Origin: Rhizobiales bacterium Ga0077548
GTDB lineage: Bacteria; Pseudomonadota; Alphaproteobacteria; Rhizobiales; Xanthobacteraceae
Assembly: GCA_001464215.1 (NCBI GenBank)
Contig: LNEZ01000095.1
Span: 1-32,391, forward strand
Length of the DNA: 32,391 bases
Direction of reading: 5' to 3'
Shown here: piece by piece, positions 7,698 through 15,740 of the stretch
Position numbering within the stretch: position 1 is the first letter of the stretch
How the letters are laid out: each line of letters begins with the position of its first letter
Translations under genes and position numbers: made by a program
The notes under the pieces: model-generated
The model's input: only the letters and a program-made list of their open reading frames with translations
Told to the model about the DNA's origin: nothing
Database searches by the model: none

Positions 7698-8408
7698 ATG
7701 GGCAAAAAAGCGACCGCGAAAAAACGCGCATCCGGCAAGGCGAAAGCGAAGAAAAAAGCTGTTGCGTCAAAGCGCTGGGGCGACCGCGAAGTCATCGAGG
7801 CCTTCACGCGCTGGCAAAAGGCCAGCCCGCATCCGAAGGGCGAGCTTGAGCACGTGAATCATTTCACGCTGCTGGTCGCGGTCGTCTTGTCCGCGCAGGC
7901 GACCGACGCCGGCGTGAACAAGGCGACGCGCGCCTTGTTTCAGGTTGCCGACACGCCGGAGAAAATGTTTGCGCTCGGCGAAGAGAAGCTGCGTGACTAC
8001 ATCAAGACCATCGGCCTTTACAAAGGCAAAGCGAAGAACGTGATAGCGCTCTCGCGAATGCTGATCGAGAGGCACAACAGCCTAGTGCCGAAGACGCGTG
8101 AGGAATTGCAGGAACTGCCGGGCGCGGGCCGCAAGACCGCGAACGTCGTTCTAAACATCGCCTTCGGCGAACCGACGCTTGCGGTCGACACCCATGTCTT
8201 TCGCGTGAGCAACAGAACCGGTCTCGCGCCCGGCAAGAACCCGCTTGAAGTCGAACTGGCGCTCGATCGCGTGATCCCCGCACGCTTCAAGACGCACGCG
8301 CATCACTGGCTGATCCTGCATGGGCGCTACACGTGTCTCGCGCGCAATCCGAAGTGTGCAGGGTGTCTGATCAGCGATCTTTGTCTGTGGCCGGAGAAGA
8401 CGCTCTAG
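7698..8408 (+). CDS. nth: Endonuclease III (DNA glycosylase/AP lyase)
   Basis: Nth removes oxidised pyrimidines and cuts the abasic site in base-excision repair. The 236-residue protein has a Lys-rich N-terminal extension of about 27 residues and the HFTLLVAVVLSAQATD helix. The helix-hairpin-helix LPGAGRKTANVVLN carries the catalytic Lys, and VDTHVFRVSNR carries the catalytic Asp. The C-terminal iron-sulfur loop C-x6-C-x2-C-x5-C (CLARNPKCAGCLISDLC) is complete. The gene is divergent from DUF2244 with only 20 bases between starts. It converges on the CysZ-like gene, sharing a CTAG that contains both stop codons. Confidence 0.97.
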   Translation: MGKKATAKKRASGKAKAKKKAVASKRWGDREVIEAFTRWQKASPHPKGELEHVNHFTLLVAVVLSAQATDAGVNKATRALFQVADTPEKMFALGEEKLRDYIKTIGLYKGKAKNVIALSRMLIERHNSLVPKTREELQELPGAGRKTANVVLNIAFGEPTLAVDTHVFRVSNRTGLAPGKNPLEVELALDRVIPARFKTHAHHWLILHGRYTCLARNPKCAGCLISDLCLWPEKTL

Positions 8409-9100
8409 ATTCCAGCGCCGCGATCCGGCGGCAGGATTTCGCGCGAAGGCATATAGCGCTTGTGCCGCCGTACCATGAAGGCGGTGGCAAACACCGGCGT
8501 AATCAGGTTCAGCACCGGAACGCTCACGACCGCCGCGATCACGAGTCCTGAGAAAAACACCGACGCGGCATTCTGCTGCCGCAGCCGCCTCGCTTCTTCC
8601 GGCGAACGGAAGCGCATCGCCGCCATTTCGAAGAATTCGCGGCTCAGGAGATACGCGTTCGCGACGAAGAACACGCCAATATTGACGACCGGAATCACAA
8701 ACCATAGCAGGATCGCGACCAGATTCACGATGAGCACGATGCCGAAGAATTTCGCCGAAAGCAGTGCCGCACGCGGGATTGAGAGCGGCTTGCCCGGCGC
8801 GTGCGCCGGAAATTTCGTCCGCTCCACTTCGTCGGCAACATCGTCGAGAAAGATCGCCGCCATCAGCGAAGTCACTGGCGCCATGGCAAAGAAGGCGAGC
8901 ACGAGCGTCAACACGCCGAGCAGGATTGCCGCGATAGTGTCGTAAGGCGACGCAAGCGGCAGCAAGAAGGAGAGCAGCCACTGCAAAACGGCGCCGAGCG
9001 CGATGATCAAGAGGATCGCAAGCCCGATCGATTTGAGTAGAATCTTGCGAAGCGGCGGCGAGAAGGTCTGCGCGAAAGCGCCAAAGGCGTCGGAAATCAT
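8405..9100 (-). CDS. CysZ-like / EI24-domain membrane protein
   Basis: The 231-residue protein has at least four hydrophobic segments: AILLIIALGAVLQWLLSFLL, TIAAILLGVLTLVLAFFAMAP, FFGIVLIVNLVAILLWFVIPVVNIGVFFVANAYLL, and ASVFFSGLVIAAVVSVPVLN. Between them is the YLLSREFFEMAAMRF segment typical of the EI24/CysZ family. E. coli CysZ is linked to sulfate uptake, but no cysteine-biosynthesis genes are nearby, so the substrate is unknown. The gene follows the YiiX-like gene on the minus strand with a hairpin between them that partly covers its start codon. Its stop shares CTAG with the nth stop. Confidence 0.8.
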   Translation of the reverse strand: MISDAFGAFAQTFSPPLRKILLKSIGLAILLIIALGAVLQWLLSFLLPLASPYDTIAAILLGVLTLVLAFFAMAPVTSLMAAIFLDDVADEVERTKFPAHAPGKPLSIPRAALLSAKFFGIVLIVNLVAILLWFVIPVVNIGVFFVANAYLLSREFFEMAAMRFRSPEEARRLRQQNAASVFFSGLVIAAVVSVPVLNLITPVFATAFMVRRHKRYMPSREILPPDRGAGI

Positions 9101-9120
9101 TCCGCGATTTTACGCGGAAT
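9099..9120 (-). promoter_or_regulatory. Hairpin overlapping the start of the CysZ-like gene
   Basis: ATTCCGCG (9099-9106) and CGCGGAAT (9113-9120) form a perfect 8-base-pair stem with loop ATTTTA. On the minus strand it starts at the last base of the YiiX-like stop codon. It ends inside the ATG of the CysZ-like gene, so the GCGGA element and the first two bases of AUG lie in the 3' arm. It could reduce translation of the second gene or act as an intercistronic processing site. Confidence 0.45.
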
Positions 9121-9983
9121 TACGCCTTGATTGAAGCGGCGGCCTGGACGGGTTCGGGGAGTTCGGGAGCGAGCGGCGGGTTACCGCTTTCCGCTAAAGG
9201 GCGGGGGACGTCCTCCCGCTCGTCTTCCGGCGGCAGCGGCCGGTTCGCCCAGCGCAGCTTGTGATAGTCGAAGCCGAGTTCTATCGTCGGCTTCACGATG
9301 CGGAAATAAGGCGAGATGTCGAAATCGCGCGGCATATAAAGCGAGTGATGCCGGATGTGCAGAATCTCGCGGCGCTTCTCTCTGCTATCCACGAGTTCGA
9401 TGCGCGGCAGGATCGGATAGCTCACCGACTCGAATGCCTGCGCGATCAAACCGGAGCAGATCACCTTGGTCGGCACGCCGGACCCGAACGAAAGCATACG
9501 GCGGCGGAAACGCGCCGGGATCGGCACCGGGATCAGATAGCGCATCAGATCGGTGATGTTTTTCACGTCATATTCGATGCCGAGGCGCTTGATCATGTAT
9601 TCGACGACGCGCTCGCGGTCGCCTTCCGTAAGCCCGACCGGCCGGCAGACGCGCGTGTGAAACGACATATATTTTGAAAGCGGCGCGGTGATCACGCCCT
9701 GTCCGAGATTGGCCTCGATCAGCACGTGCGGTTTGCCGTCCATGCCCTTCTTGTTGAAGCGTGGTCCGACATAAAGTGCCGAGTGCGACCAGGTCGATTG
9801 CGTGAGATATTTGATGATGCCGGAGACGCGCGTGTTGCCCTCGACCAGGAGCACGTCGCCGGGCTGCAACACGGTTTCGAGCGCCGACGGATCGCTCGGC
9901 GTGAATGGCTCCTGCCCCGGAGACACCTGCTCCAGGTATTGAACGATGCGGCGGCTCAGCCAGCCATGCGCGATATCCGTCAT
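9120..9983 (-). CDS. YiiX/YebB-like permuted NlpC/P60 cysteine hydrolase
   Basis: The 287-residue protein has the order of elements expected for permuted papain-like NlpC/P60 enzymes. LQPGDVLLVEG and IIKYLTQSTWSHSALYVG (catalytic His in WSHSAL) come first. HVLIEANLGQGVITAPLSKY (acidic partner) follows, and the catalytic Cys comes late in PTKVICSGLIAQAFES (about residue 180). The family acts on amide or thioester bonds of lipids, peptides or peptidoglycan, and the substrate here is unknown. No signal peptide is seen. The Pro/Glu-rich tail of about 40 residues looks disordered. It heads a two-gene unit with the CysZ-like gene. The 174-base divergent spacer 9984-10157 shows no promoter I can defend. 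Confidence 0.8.
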   Translation of the reverse strand: MTDIAHGWLSRRIVQYLEQVSPGQEPFTPSDPSALETVLQPGDVLLVEGNTRVSGIIKYLTQSTWSHSALYVGPRFNKKGMDGKPHVLIEANLGQGVITAPLSKYMSFHTRVCRPVGLTEGDRERVVEYMIKRLGIEYDVKNITDLMRYLIPVPIPARFRRRMLSFGSGVPTKVICSGLIAQAFESVSYPILPRIELVDSREKRREILHIRHHSLYMPRDFDISPYFRIVKPTIELGFDYHKLRWANRPLPPEDEREDVPRPLAESGNPPLAPELPEPVQAAASIKA

Positions 9984-10157
9984 CCCGTAATCCCCACCCG
10001 AATTCTTCGGGCCAGCTTTTTTCCCCGGATTGAGCCTAGCGGAACTTTGTTTCTTTGCGGTTTCACGAAACCGCGCGCCGGGCTTCTGACCCTCGAAACA
10101 CGCGTGTTAGGCTGTTGTTGTTAAAGCAGTTTTTACCATGTCCCGAATTTATCGCCG

Positions 10158-10823
10158 ATGAAGCCCAAAGCATGGATCGCCTGGTCCTCAGGCAAGGACT
10201 CGGCCTGGGCGCTGCATCAAGTGCGGGTCAGCGGCGAATATGATGTCGTCGGCGCGCTGACCACCATCACCGAAAACTTCGAGCGGGTCTCGATGCACGG
10301 CGTCCGGCGCGAAGTATTGGACGCGCAACTGAAGGCGGCGAAGCTGCCGCTCATTCCGGTGACGATCCCGTTTCCCTGCCCGAACGAAATCTATGAAACG
10401 CGCATGAGCGAAGCGGTGAAGGCCGCGCAGGCAATGGGCGTGACCAAAATCATCTTCGGCGATTTGTTTCTGGAGGACATCCGCGCCTATCGCGAAGAGA
10501 AATTGCGCGGGACCGGAATCGACGGGGTCTTTCCACTCTGGAAAATACCGACCGGTAATCTCGCGCGCGAAATGATTGTGGGCGGCATCAAAGCGCGCGT
10601 CGTCTGTCTCGATCCGAAAAAAGTCCCGCGCGAACTGGCGGGGAAACTTTTCGATGAAAGCCTGCTCGCCGCACTGCCCGCGGGCATAGACCCTTGCGCG
10701 GAGAACGGCGAGTTTCACACTTGCGTAATCGACGGGCCGATGTTCGGGAAGAATATCGACGTGAAAGCGGGAGAGGTGACGGAGCGCGACGGCTTTGTTT
10801 TCGCCGATCTGATGCTGGCTTAG
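10158..10823 (+). CDS. ATP-binding PP-loop protein, diphthine--ammonia ligase (DUF71/ATP_bind_4) family
   Basis: The 221-residue protein has the N-terminal PP-loop SSGKDSAWAL that binds ATP pyrophosphate. It also has the family segment GDLFLEDIRAYREEKL and the late signature DPCAENGEFHTCVIDGPMF. The eukaryotic and archaeal relatives amidate diphthine on elongation factor 2. Bacteria do not make diphthamide, so the bacterial members must modify something else, and I cannot say what. The gene stands alone on the plus strand. It converges on pheT and shares the bases TTAG (10820-10823), in which both stop codons lie. Confidence 0.85.
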   Translation: MKPKAWIAWSSGKDSAWALHQVRVSGEYDVVGALTTITENFERVSMHGVRREVLDAQLKAAKLPLIPVTIPFPCPNEIYETRMSEAVKAAQAMGVTKIIFGDLFLEDIRAYREEKLRGTGIDGVFPLWKIPTGNLAREMIVGGIKARVVCLDPKKVPRELAGKLFDESLLAALPAGIDPCAENGEFHTCVIDGPMFGKNIDVKAGEVTERDGFVFADLMLA

Positions 10824-13225
10824 CGCAGCGTGGCGGCGGTCTTCTTGGAGACTTCGTCGACAATCTTCTTTGCGGCCGCTTCAATCTCGGCGTCTGTCAG
10901 CGTCTTCTCGCGCGGCTGCAACGTCACCGCGATCGCGAGCGACTTCTTGCCTTCCGGCACGCCCTTGCCTTCGTAGAGATCGAACACGTCCACGTTCTCG
11001 ATCAATGTTTTGTCGGCAGCCTGTGCCGCGCGAATGATGTCAGCGGCCGTTACTTTCTGGTCCACGAGGAATGCGAAGTCCCGAACGACCGGCTGGAACG
11101 CCGACATCTCGAGCTTCGGCTTAACCTTGGTCGGCTTCGCTTTTTGCTCCGGCAGGCGGTCGAGGAAAATTTCCGCAACCGAAACCGGACCTTCTATATC
11201 GAGTGCGTCGAGCGTCAGCGGATGCAGCTCGCCGAAATAGCCGAGCACGAGTTTCGGGCCGAGCTGGATCGTGCCGGAGCGGCCCGGATGCAGATAATTC
11301 GGCCCACCCGCCACGATCTGCACCTTGTCGGTCGGCGCGCCACAGGCGGCCAAAATCGCAAGCGCATCGCTCTTTGCGTCGTAAACATCGACGCTTCCGG
11401 CTGAACCTTCCCAGTGACGGCCTGCGCCCGAAACTTTCGCGGCACCCCGGCGCAAGCTTGTCGCCGCCATCAACTGCTCTTCCGGCTTGTCGCCGAGAAA
11501 AATCTGCCCGACTTCAAACAGCGCGACATCGGCGTAGCCGCGGTCGGCGTTCTTCTGCGCGGAGATGGCAAGACCTGGAATGAGGCTCGGGCGCATATCC
11601 GAAAGATCCGACGCGATCGGGTTTGAAAGCGCGAGCTGAGGTGTACCACCGCCGAAGCGTTCGGCGTGTTCTTTCGAGATGAAAGACCACGTGACGCCTT
11701 CGACCGAACCGCGTGTCGCGAGTGCGCGCTTCGCCGTGCGCGTGCGCTTCTGGAGCGTGGTCAGCACCGGCTTTCGCGCATTCTCGTCTCGCTCGAACGG
11801 AGTCATCGGCACGCGATCGAGCCCCGCGATGCGCACGACTTCTTCGACGAGATCCGCCTTGCCTTCGATGTCGCCGCGCCAGCTCGGCGGTGAAACTTTT
11901 AAGCTTTCGCCGGAGCCTGCCGTCGTGAAACCGAGCGCGGAAAGAATGCGCTTCACTTCGTCGGTTTTGACTTCGATGCCGGTGAGGCGCTTCGGCTCCG
12001 AAAGAGGGAAGCCGATCACGCGGCTTGTATCCGGCACTTCGCCTGCCACGAAAACTTCTGACGGCTCGCCGCCGCACATCTCTAGGATGAGTTGCGTCGC
12101 GAGTTCCAGACCCGGCACCATGAATGCCGGATCGACGCCGCGCTCGAAACGGAAGCGCGCGTCGGAAAGCAATCCAAGCTTGCGCCCGGTCTGCGCGATG
12201 TTGAGCGGATTCCAGAGCGCGGATTCGACGACGACATCGGTGGTCGATTCCGAAACGCCGCTTTCCTCGCCGCCCATGACGCCGGCGAGCGATTCCACCG
12301 CGCGGTCGTCGGAGATGACACAGATCGCGTCGTCAAGTTCGTAGGTCTTGCCGTCGAGCGCGAGCAGCGTCTCGCCTTGTCTGGCCCGGCGCACGACGAG
12401 ATTGCCCTTCACCTTCGCCGCATCGAAGACGTGCAGCGGACGCGAGCGGTCGTGGGTCAGCAAATTCGTAATATCGACTAGCGCATTGATCGGGCGGAGC
12501 CCGATCGCGCGGAGTCGCTTTTGCAACCATTCCGGCGAAGCGCCGTTCTTCACGCCGCGAATGACACGAATACCGAAGGCCGGGCAAAGCTCGGGTGCTT
12601 CGATTTTCACTGAAATCGGGCAGGGGAATTTTCCGGCGACCGGCTTCGGCGCTTTCTCGTTAAAGGTGCCGCCGCCCGCCGCTGCGAGATCGCGCGCAAC
12701 GCCCTGCACGCCGAGCGCGTCGGGCCGGTTCGGCGTGACGGCAACGTCGAACACCGGATCGTTGAAGCCCAAGACTTCCGCGAACGGTTTTCCGAGCGGT
12801 GCGTCGGCCGGCATTTCGATGATGCCGGCGTGCTCTTCGGACAAGCCCATCTCGCGCTCGGAGACGAGCATCCCGCGCGATTCCACGCCGCGGATCGCGC
12901 CGATCTTCAAAACATCGCCGCTTGCGGGAATCGTAGTGCCCGGCCGCGCGAACACGCCCTTCATACCTGCGCGCGCATTCGGTGCGCCGCAGACGACCTG
13001 GATCGGATTGCCGTCGCCGATATCGACCATGCAGACGCGAAGCTTGTCCGCGTTCGGATGTTTTTCGGCGGAGATCACGTTCGCGACGACGAAATCTTTG
13101 AGCTTTGCAGCTTTGTCCTCGACGCTTTCGACCTCGAGGCCGACGGTGGTCAGCTTCTCGGCAATCTCCGAAACCGTCGCGTCGGTATTCAAATAATCTT
13201 TGAGCCAGGAGAGGGTGAACTTCAC
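10820..13225 (-). CDS. pheT: Phenylalanine--tRNA ligase beta subunit
   Basis: PheT forms the alpha2-beta2 enzyme with PheS and charges tRNA-Phe. The B1 and B3-B8 modules are visible in the 801-residue protein. There is an N-terminal [12 protein letters not shown] start, the tRNA-binding-like EMAP domain ([17 protein letters not shown] to [19 protein letters not shown]), and the B3/B4 editing region ([20 protein letters not shown]). The B5 domain, the catalytic-like core ([10 protein letters not shown]), and the C-terminal anticodon-binding ferredoxin fold ([19 protein letters not shown]) follow. The start is GTG at 13225, overlapping the pheS stop as GTGA, with GGGAGG 7-8 bases upstream. The gene is complete. 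Confidence 0.98.
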   Translation of the reverse strand: MKFTLSWLKDYLNTDATVSEIAEKLTTVGLEVESVEDKAAKLKDFVVANVISAEKHPNADKLRVCMVDIGDGNPIQVVCGAPNARAGMKGVFARPGTTIPASGDVLKIGAIRGVESRGMLVSEREMGLSEEHAGIIEMPADAPLGKPFAEVLGFNDPVFDVAVTPNRPDALGVQGVARDLAAAGGGTFNEKAPKPVAGKFPCPISVKIEAPELCPAFGIRVIRGVKNGASPEWLQKRLRAIGLRPINALVDITNLLTHDRSRPLHVFDAAKVKGNLVVRRARQGETLLALDGKTYELDDAICVISDDRAVESLAGVMGGEESGVSESTTDVVVESALWNPLNIAQTGRKLGLLSDARFRFERGVDPAFMVPGLELATQLILEMCGGEPSEVFVAGEVPDTSRVIGFPLSEPKRLTGIEVKTDEVKRILSALGFTTAGSGESLKVSPPSWRGDIEGKADLVEEVVRIAGLDRVPMTPFERDENARKPVLTTLQKRTRTAKRALATRGSVEGVTWSFISKEHAERFGGGTPQLALSNPIASDLSDMRPSLIPGLAISAQKNADRGYADVALFEVGQIFLGDKPEEQLMAATSLRRGAAKVSGAGRHWEGSAGSVDVYDAKSDALAILAACGAPTDKVQIVAGGPNYLHPGRSGTIQLGPKLVLGYFGELHPLTLDALDIEGPVSVAEIFLDRLPEQKAKPTKVKPKLEMSAFQPVVRDFAFLVDQKVTAADIIRAAQAADKTLIENVDVFDLYEGKGVPEGKKSLAIAVTLQPREKTLTDAEIEAAAKKIVDEVSKKTAATLR

Positions 13226-14304
13226 GTGCTCAATCCTCCCGCAAGCGTCGGGAAGTCGAGCGGCCGGAAGCCGTAGTGTTCGATCCAGCGCACATCCGCT
13301 TCGAAGAACGGACGCAGGTCCGGCATACCGTATTTCAGCATCGCGATGCGGTCGATGCCCATGCCCCAGGCAAAGCCCTGATACTCGTCGGGATCGAGAC
13401 CGCAGTTACGCAGCACGTTCGGATGCACCATGCCGCAGCCAAGAATTTCCAACCAGTCGTTGCCCTGACCGAACTTGATGTCGCCGCCCGAGCGGTCGCA
13501 CTGAATGTCGACTTCCATCGACGGCTCGGTGAACGGGAAAAACGACGGGCGGAAGCGCATCTTCACGTCGTCGACTTCGAAGAATGCCTTGCAGAACTCG
13601 GCGAGAATCCACTTCAGGTGCCCGAGATGCGATTTCTTGTCGATCACAAGACCTTCGACCTGATGAAACATCGGCGTGTGGGTCTGGTCCGAATCCGAAC
13701 GGTAAGTGCGGCCCGGAATGATGATCTTGATCGGAGGCTTTTGCTTCTGCATCGAACGGATCTGCACCGGCGAGGTGTGTGTGCGGAGCAGCTTCCGTTC
13801 GCCGTTCGCGTCGGGTGGGAAGAAGAAAGTGTCGTGCATTTCCCGCGCCGGATGGCCCGCCGGAAAGTTCAGCGCCGTGAAGTTATAGAAGTCGGTTTCG
13901 ACATCCGGGCCGTCGGCGACCGAAAAACCCATGTCGGCGAAGATCGCGGTCAGTTCTTCAACAACCTGCGAAATCGGATGAATGCGGCCGGTCTCGGCGG
14001 GAGCCGCGCGCACGGGGAGCGTGACATCGGCGGCTTCGGAGGCGAGCTTCCCAGCTATCGCTTTTTCTTTCAGCTCGGATTTTTTCTTCTCGAGCGCGGC
14101 GGAAACGCGGTCGCGGAGCGCGTTGATTTTCGCGCCCTGCTCCTTGCGCTCCTCTGGCGACATCGCGCCGAGGCCCTTCAAGAGTTCGGAGACCGAGCCC
14201 TTCTTGCCGAGGGCCGACACGCGCACGGCTTCAAGCGCGGCTTCGTCAGCCGCGCCCGCGATCTGCGCGATGAGATCGTTTTCTAGCTTCGCGTGCCCGG
14301 TCAT
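13222..14304 (-). CDS. pheS: Phenylalanine--tRNA ligase alpha subunit
   Basis: This is the catalytic subunit of the phenylalanyl-tRNA synthetase. The 360-residue protein has an N-terminal coiled-coil (about residues 1-90, with [21 protein letters not shown]) that grips tRNA. The class II core has motif 1 around [22 protein letters not shown], motif 2 in [22 protein letters not shown], the [14 protein letters not shown] strand, and motif 3 [17 protein letters not shown]. The ATG at 14304 lies 8 bases after the rplT stop, and the gene overlaps pheT by four bases. The pair sits in the infC-rpmI-rplT-pheS-pheT operon. Confidence 0.98.
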   Translation of the reverse strand: MTGHAKLENDLIAQIAGAADEAALEAVRVSALGKKGSVSELLKGLGAMSPEERKEQGAKINALRDRVSAALEKKKSELKEKAIAGKLASEAADVTLPVRAAPAETGRIHPISQVVEELTAIFADMGFSVADGPDVETDFYNFTALNFPAGHPAREMHDTFFFPPDANGERKLLRTHTSPVQIRSMQKQKPPIKIIIPGRTYRSDSDQTHTPMFHQVEGLVIDKKSHLGHLKWILAEFCKAFFEVDDVKMRFRPSFFPFTEPSMEVDIQCDRSGGDIKFGQGNDWLEILGCGMVHPNVLRNCGLDPDEYQGFAWGMGIDRIAMLKYGMPDLRPFFEADVRWIEHYGFRPLDFPTLAGGLST

Positions 14305-14312
14305 GCGCCTGC

Positions 14313-14669
14313 TCAGTTAAGAGCGGCGCGGGCCTGTGCGCAAAGTGCCTTGAACGCTGCCGGTTCGTGAACGGCGAGATCGGCGAGCACCTTGCGGTCC
14401 ACATCGACGCCGGCCTTGTTCAGGCCGTTGATGAACTTGCCATAAACAAGTCCTTCTTCGCGCACCGCCGCGTTGATCCGCTGGATCCAGAGCGCGCGGA
14501 ACGTGCGCTTCTTCACCTTGCGGTCGCGGTAGGCGTACTGCATCGACTTGTCGACCGCAGCCTTCGCCGTGCGGATGGTGTTCTTGCGGCGGCCACGGAA
14601 GCCCTTGGCGGCCTTGTAGGTTTTCTTGTGTTTGGCGTGTGAGGTTACGCCGCGTTTAACGCGTGCCAT
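14313..14669 (-). CDS. rplT: 50S ribosomal protein L20
   Basis: The 118-residue L20 starts [16 protein letters not shown]. It carries the conserved [15 protein letters not shown] helix, the [20 protein letters not shown] core, and the C-terminal globular domain ([26 protein letters not shown]). L20 binds 23S rRNA early in large-subunit assembly and in several bacteria represses its own operon. The ATG has a GGAGA Shine-Dalgarno 6-7 bases upstream. It is 42 bases downstream of rpmI, a spacer holding a hairpin. Confidence 0.98.
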   Translation of the reverse strand: MARVKRGVTSHAKHKKTYKAAKGFRGRRKNTIRTAKAAVDKSMQYAYRDRKVKKRTFRALWIQRINAAVREEGLVYGKFINGLNKAGVDVDRKVLADLAVHEPAAFKALCAQARAALN

Positions 14670-14699
14670 CGGAAATCTCCTTCAAACTCGAAAACGGAA

Positions 14700-14720
14700 A
14701 ACGGCTGTCGTTTAGCCGTT
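14700..14720 (-). other. Hairpin at the rpmI stop codon
   Basis: AACGGCT (14714-14720 on the minus strand) and AGCCGTT (14700-14706) form a 7-base-pair stem with loop AAACGAC. The TAA of rpmI lies within it, and T-rich sequence (TTCCGTTTTCG) follows on the minus strand. It resembles a weak intrinsic terminator or processing hairpin between rpmI and rplT. Confidence 0.4.
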
Positions 14721-14912
14721 GGGCAGAAAAATCTTGCGGACGCGTACAGCGTCGGATTCGGAAATGACGCGCGTGCCGCGCAGCTTCCGGATCTGGCTGG
14801 TGGTCCGTTTGATCATGCCGTGGCGTTTTCCAGCTTGGGCGGCGATCACCTTCCCGGTCGAAGAAATCTTGAAGCGTTTCTTCGCGCCGGACTTGGTCTT
14901 CAGCTTGGGCAT
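14712..14912 (-). CDS. rpmI: 50S ribosomal protein L35
   Basis: The 66-residue basic protein starts [22 protein letters not shown] and ends [16 protein letters not shown], the usual L35 length and sequence. The open frame extends four codons upstream to another ATG (14924). The ATG at 14912 is right because family members begin MPK and GGAGA lies 5-9 bases before it. It is placed between infC and rplT as in most bacteria. A 171-base spacer with a strong hairpin separates it from infC. Confidence 0.97.
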   Translation of the reverse strand: MPKLKTKSGAKKRFKISSTGKVIAAQAGKRHGMIKRTTSQIRKLRGTRVISESDAVRVRKIFLPNG

Positions 14913-15026
14913 TTTGCTCTCCATGGACTTGAGACGCGGGCAAGCCCGGCTAAGTCACTGTAATTGCTCAGAATTGAGCGTTCAAAAGCCGCCACGGCAG
15001 CCCTAATGATGGCCGGTCGGCTCGAA

Positions 15027-15051
15027 GGCCGTCTCGATACGCGAGACGGCC
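15027..15051 (-). promoter_or_regulatory. Strong hairpin in the infC-rpmI spacer, possible attenuator or autoregulatory site
   Basis: GGCCGTCTCG (15027-15036) and CGAGACGGCC (15042-15051) make a perfect 10-base-pair stem with a 5-base loop. It starts about 30 bases past the infC stop on the minus strand and lies about 115 bases ahead of rpmI. No T run follows on that strand, so it is not a classic terminator. In other bacteria the infC-rpmI region is where L20 represses rpmI-rplT, so a regulatory role is plausible, but no L20 site was modelled. Confidence 0.5.
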
Positions 15052-15083
15052 AAGGTTTTCAAGTATTTGGGGTCGGGGCCGCT

Positions 15084-15582
15084 TTAGCGCGGCGCGAGGA
15101 TCATGACGATCTGGCGGCCTTCGGACATCGGCTCCATCTCGACCTTGGCGATGGTGGTCGTGTCCTCTTTCAGCTTCTGGAGAAGCTTGTAGCCCAGCTC
15201 CTGGTGCGCCATTTCGCGGCCACGGAAGCGAAGGGTCACCTTCACCTTGTCGCCCTCTTCGAAGAAGCGCTGGATCGACCGCATTTTCACGTCGTAGTCG
15301 TGCTTGTCGATGCCGGGGCGCAGCTTGATTTCCTTGACCTCGACGGTCTTCTGCTTCTTGCGCGCTTCGGCGGCTTTCTTCTGGGCCTGGAATTTGAATT
15401 TGCCGCTGTCCAGAATTTTGCAGACCGGCGGATTGTTGTTCGGCGAGATCTCGACAAGGTCGAGGCCCGCCGCGGTTCTCGCCTTCTGCATCGATCAGCT
15501 GAACTTCGCGGACGCGGATATCTTCGTTGGTGCGCGGGCCATCTTTTTGAACGGGTGCCGCGGCTCTCATCGGACGACGAAT
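15084..15582 (-). pseudogene. infC: Translation initiation factor IF-3, with a frameshifting gap in the N-terminal domain
   Basis: IF-3 keeps 30S subunits free and proofreads start-codon pairing. The N-terminal part reads (I)RRPMRAAAPVQKDGPRTNEDI, then [16 protein letters not shown]. At about 15471 the frame is lost. The rest ([21 protein letters not shown], then [11 protein letters not shown], the [23 protein letters not shown] core and the final [11 protein letters not shown]) lies in the +1 frame to the stop at 15084. Family members have about 13 residues between these points, so about 41 bases seem missing. An ATG at 15491 is in frame with the C-terminal part and could give a 135-residue product lacking most of the N-terminal domain, but it has no good ribosome-binding site. 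Because infC is normally essential, a sequence error is likely. Confidence 0.92.
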
Positions 15583-15598
15583 GGGGGCAGTCTCCTCT
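15580..15598 (-). promoter_or_regulatory. AUU start codon and Shine-Dalgarno of infC
   Basis: On the minus strand AGAGGAG (15592-15598) is followed 9 bases later by ATT CGT CGT CCG ATG. The peptide after ATT (RRPMRAAAP) matches the usual N-terminus of alphaproteobacterial IF-3, so AUU at 15582 is the likely start, not the ATG four codons on. AUU starts are the known basis of IF-3 autoregulation, because IF-3 discriminates against its own start codon. Confidence 0.7.
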
Positions 15599-15695
15599 AG
15601 CTGTTAAAACGAACGCTGTGACGCCGGAACCAGAACCTTCAAGGGAAGATCGGCCCTACTCGGCGAAGCATTGGGAAGATCGTGAGAAACGGGCG

Positions 15696-15709
15696 GCAAG
15701 TCAACTTGC
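15696..15709. promoter_or_regulatory. Palindrome overlapping a TTGACT -35-like box upstream of infC
   Basis: On the minus strand GCAAGT TG ACTTGC is a perfect 6-base palindrome with a 2-base centre. It contains TTGACT, the best -35-like sequence upstream of infC, although the -10 at the right distance is poor. It lies four bases from a longer palindrome. It might be an operator on the infC promoter. Confidence 0.35.
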
Positions 15710-15712
15710 GGG

Positions 15713-15738
15713 CCAATCTCGGATTTATCCGAGATTGG
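15713..15738. terminator. 26-base palindrome just after the glycosyltransferase gene
   Basis: CCAATCTCGGAT (15713-15724), two bases, and ATCCGAGATTGG (15727-15738) form a perfect 12-base inverted repeat. It starts two bases after the glycosyltransferase stop on the minus strand. Position suggests a transcript-end hairpin, but no T run follows. The 2-base centre would fit a protein-binding palindrome or a cruciform better than a normal RNA loop, although an RNA hairpin could form by opening the inner pairs. Confidence 0.5.
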
Positions 15739-15740
15739 AA

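Noticed and set aside
640-15495. Programmed frameshifting or ribosomal bypassing in dnaK, gpmA and infC
   Set aside because: Conserved residues are missing, not interrupted, so recoding could not restore the proteins. The frame shifts needed differ and no slippery site or shared motif is seen.
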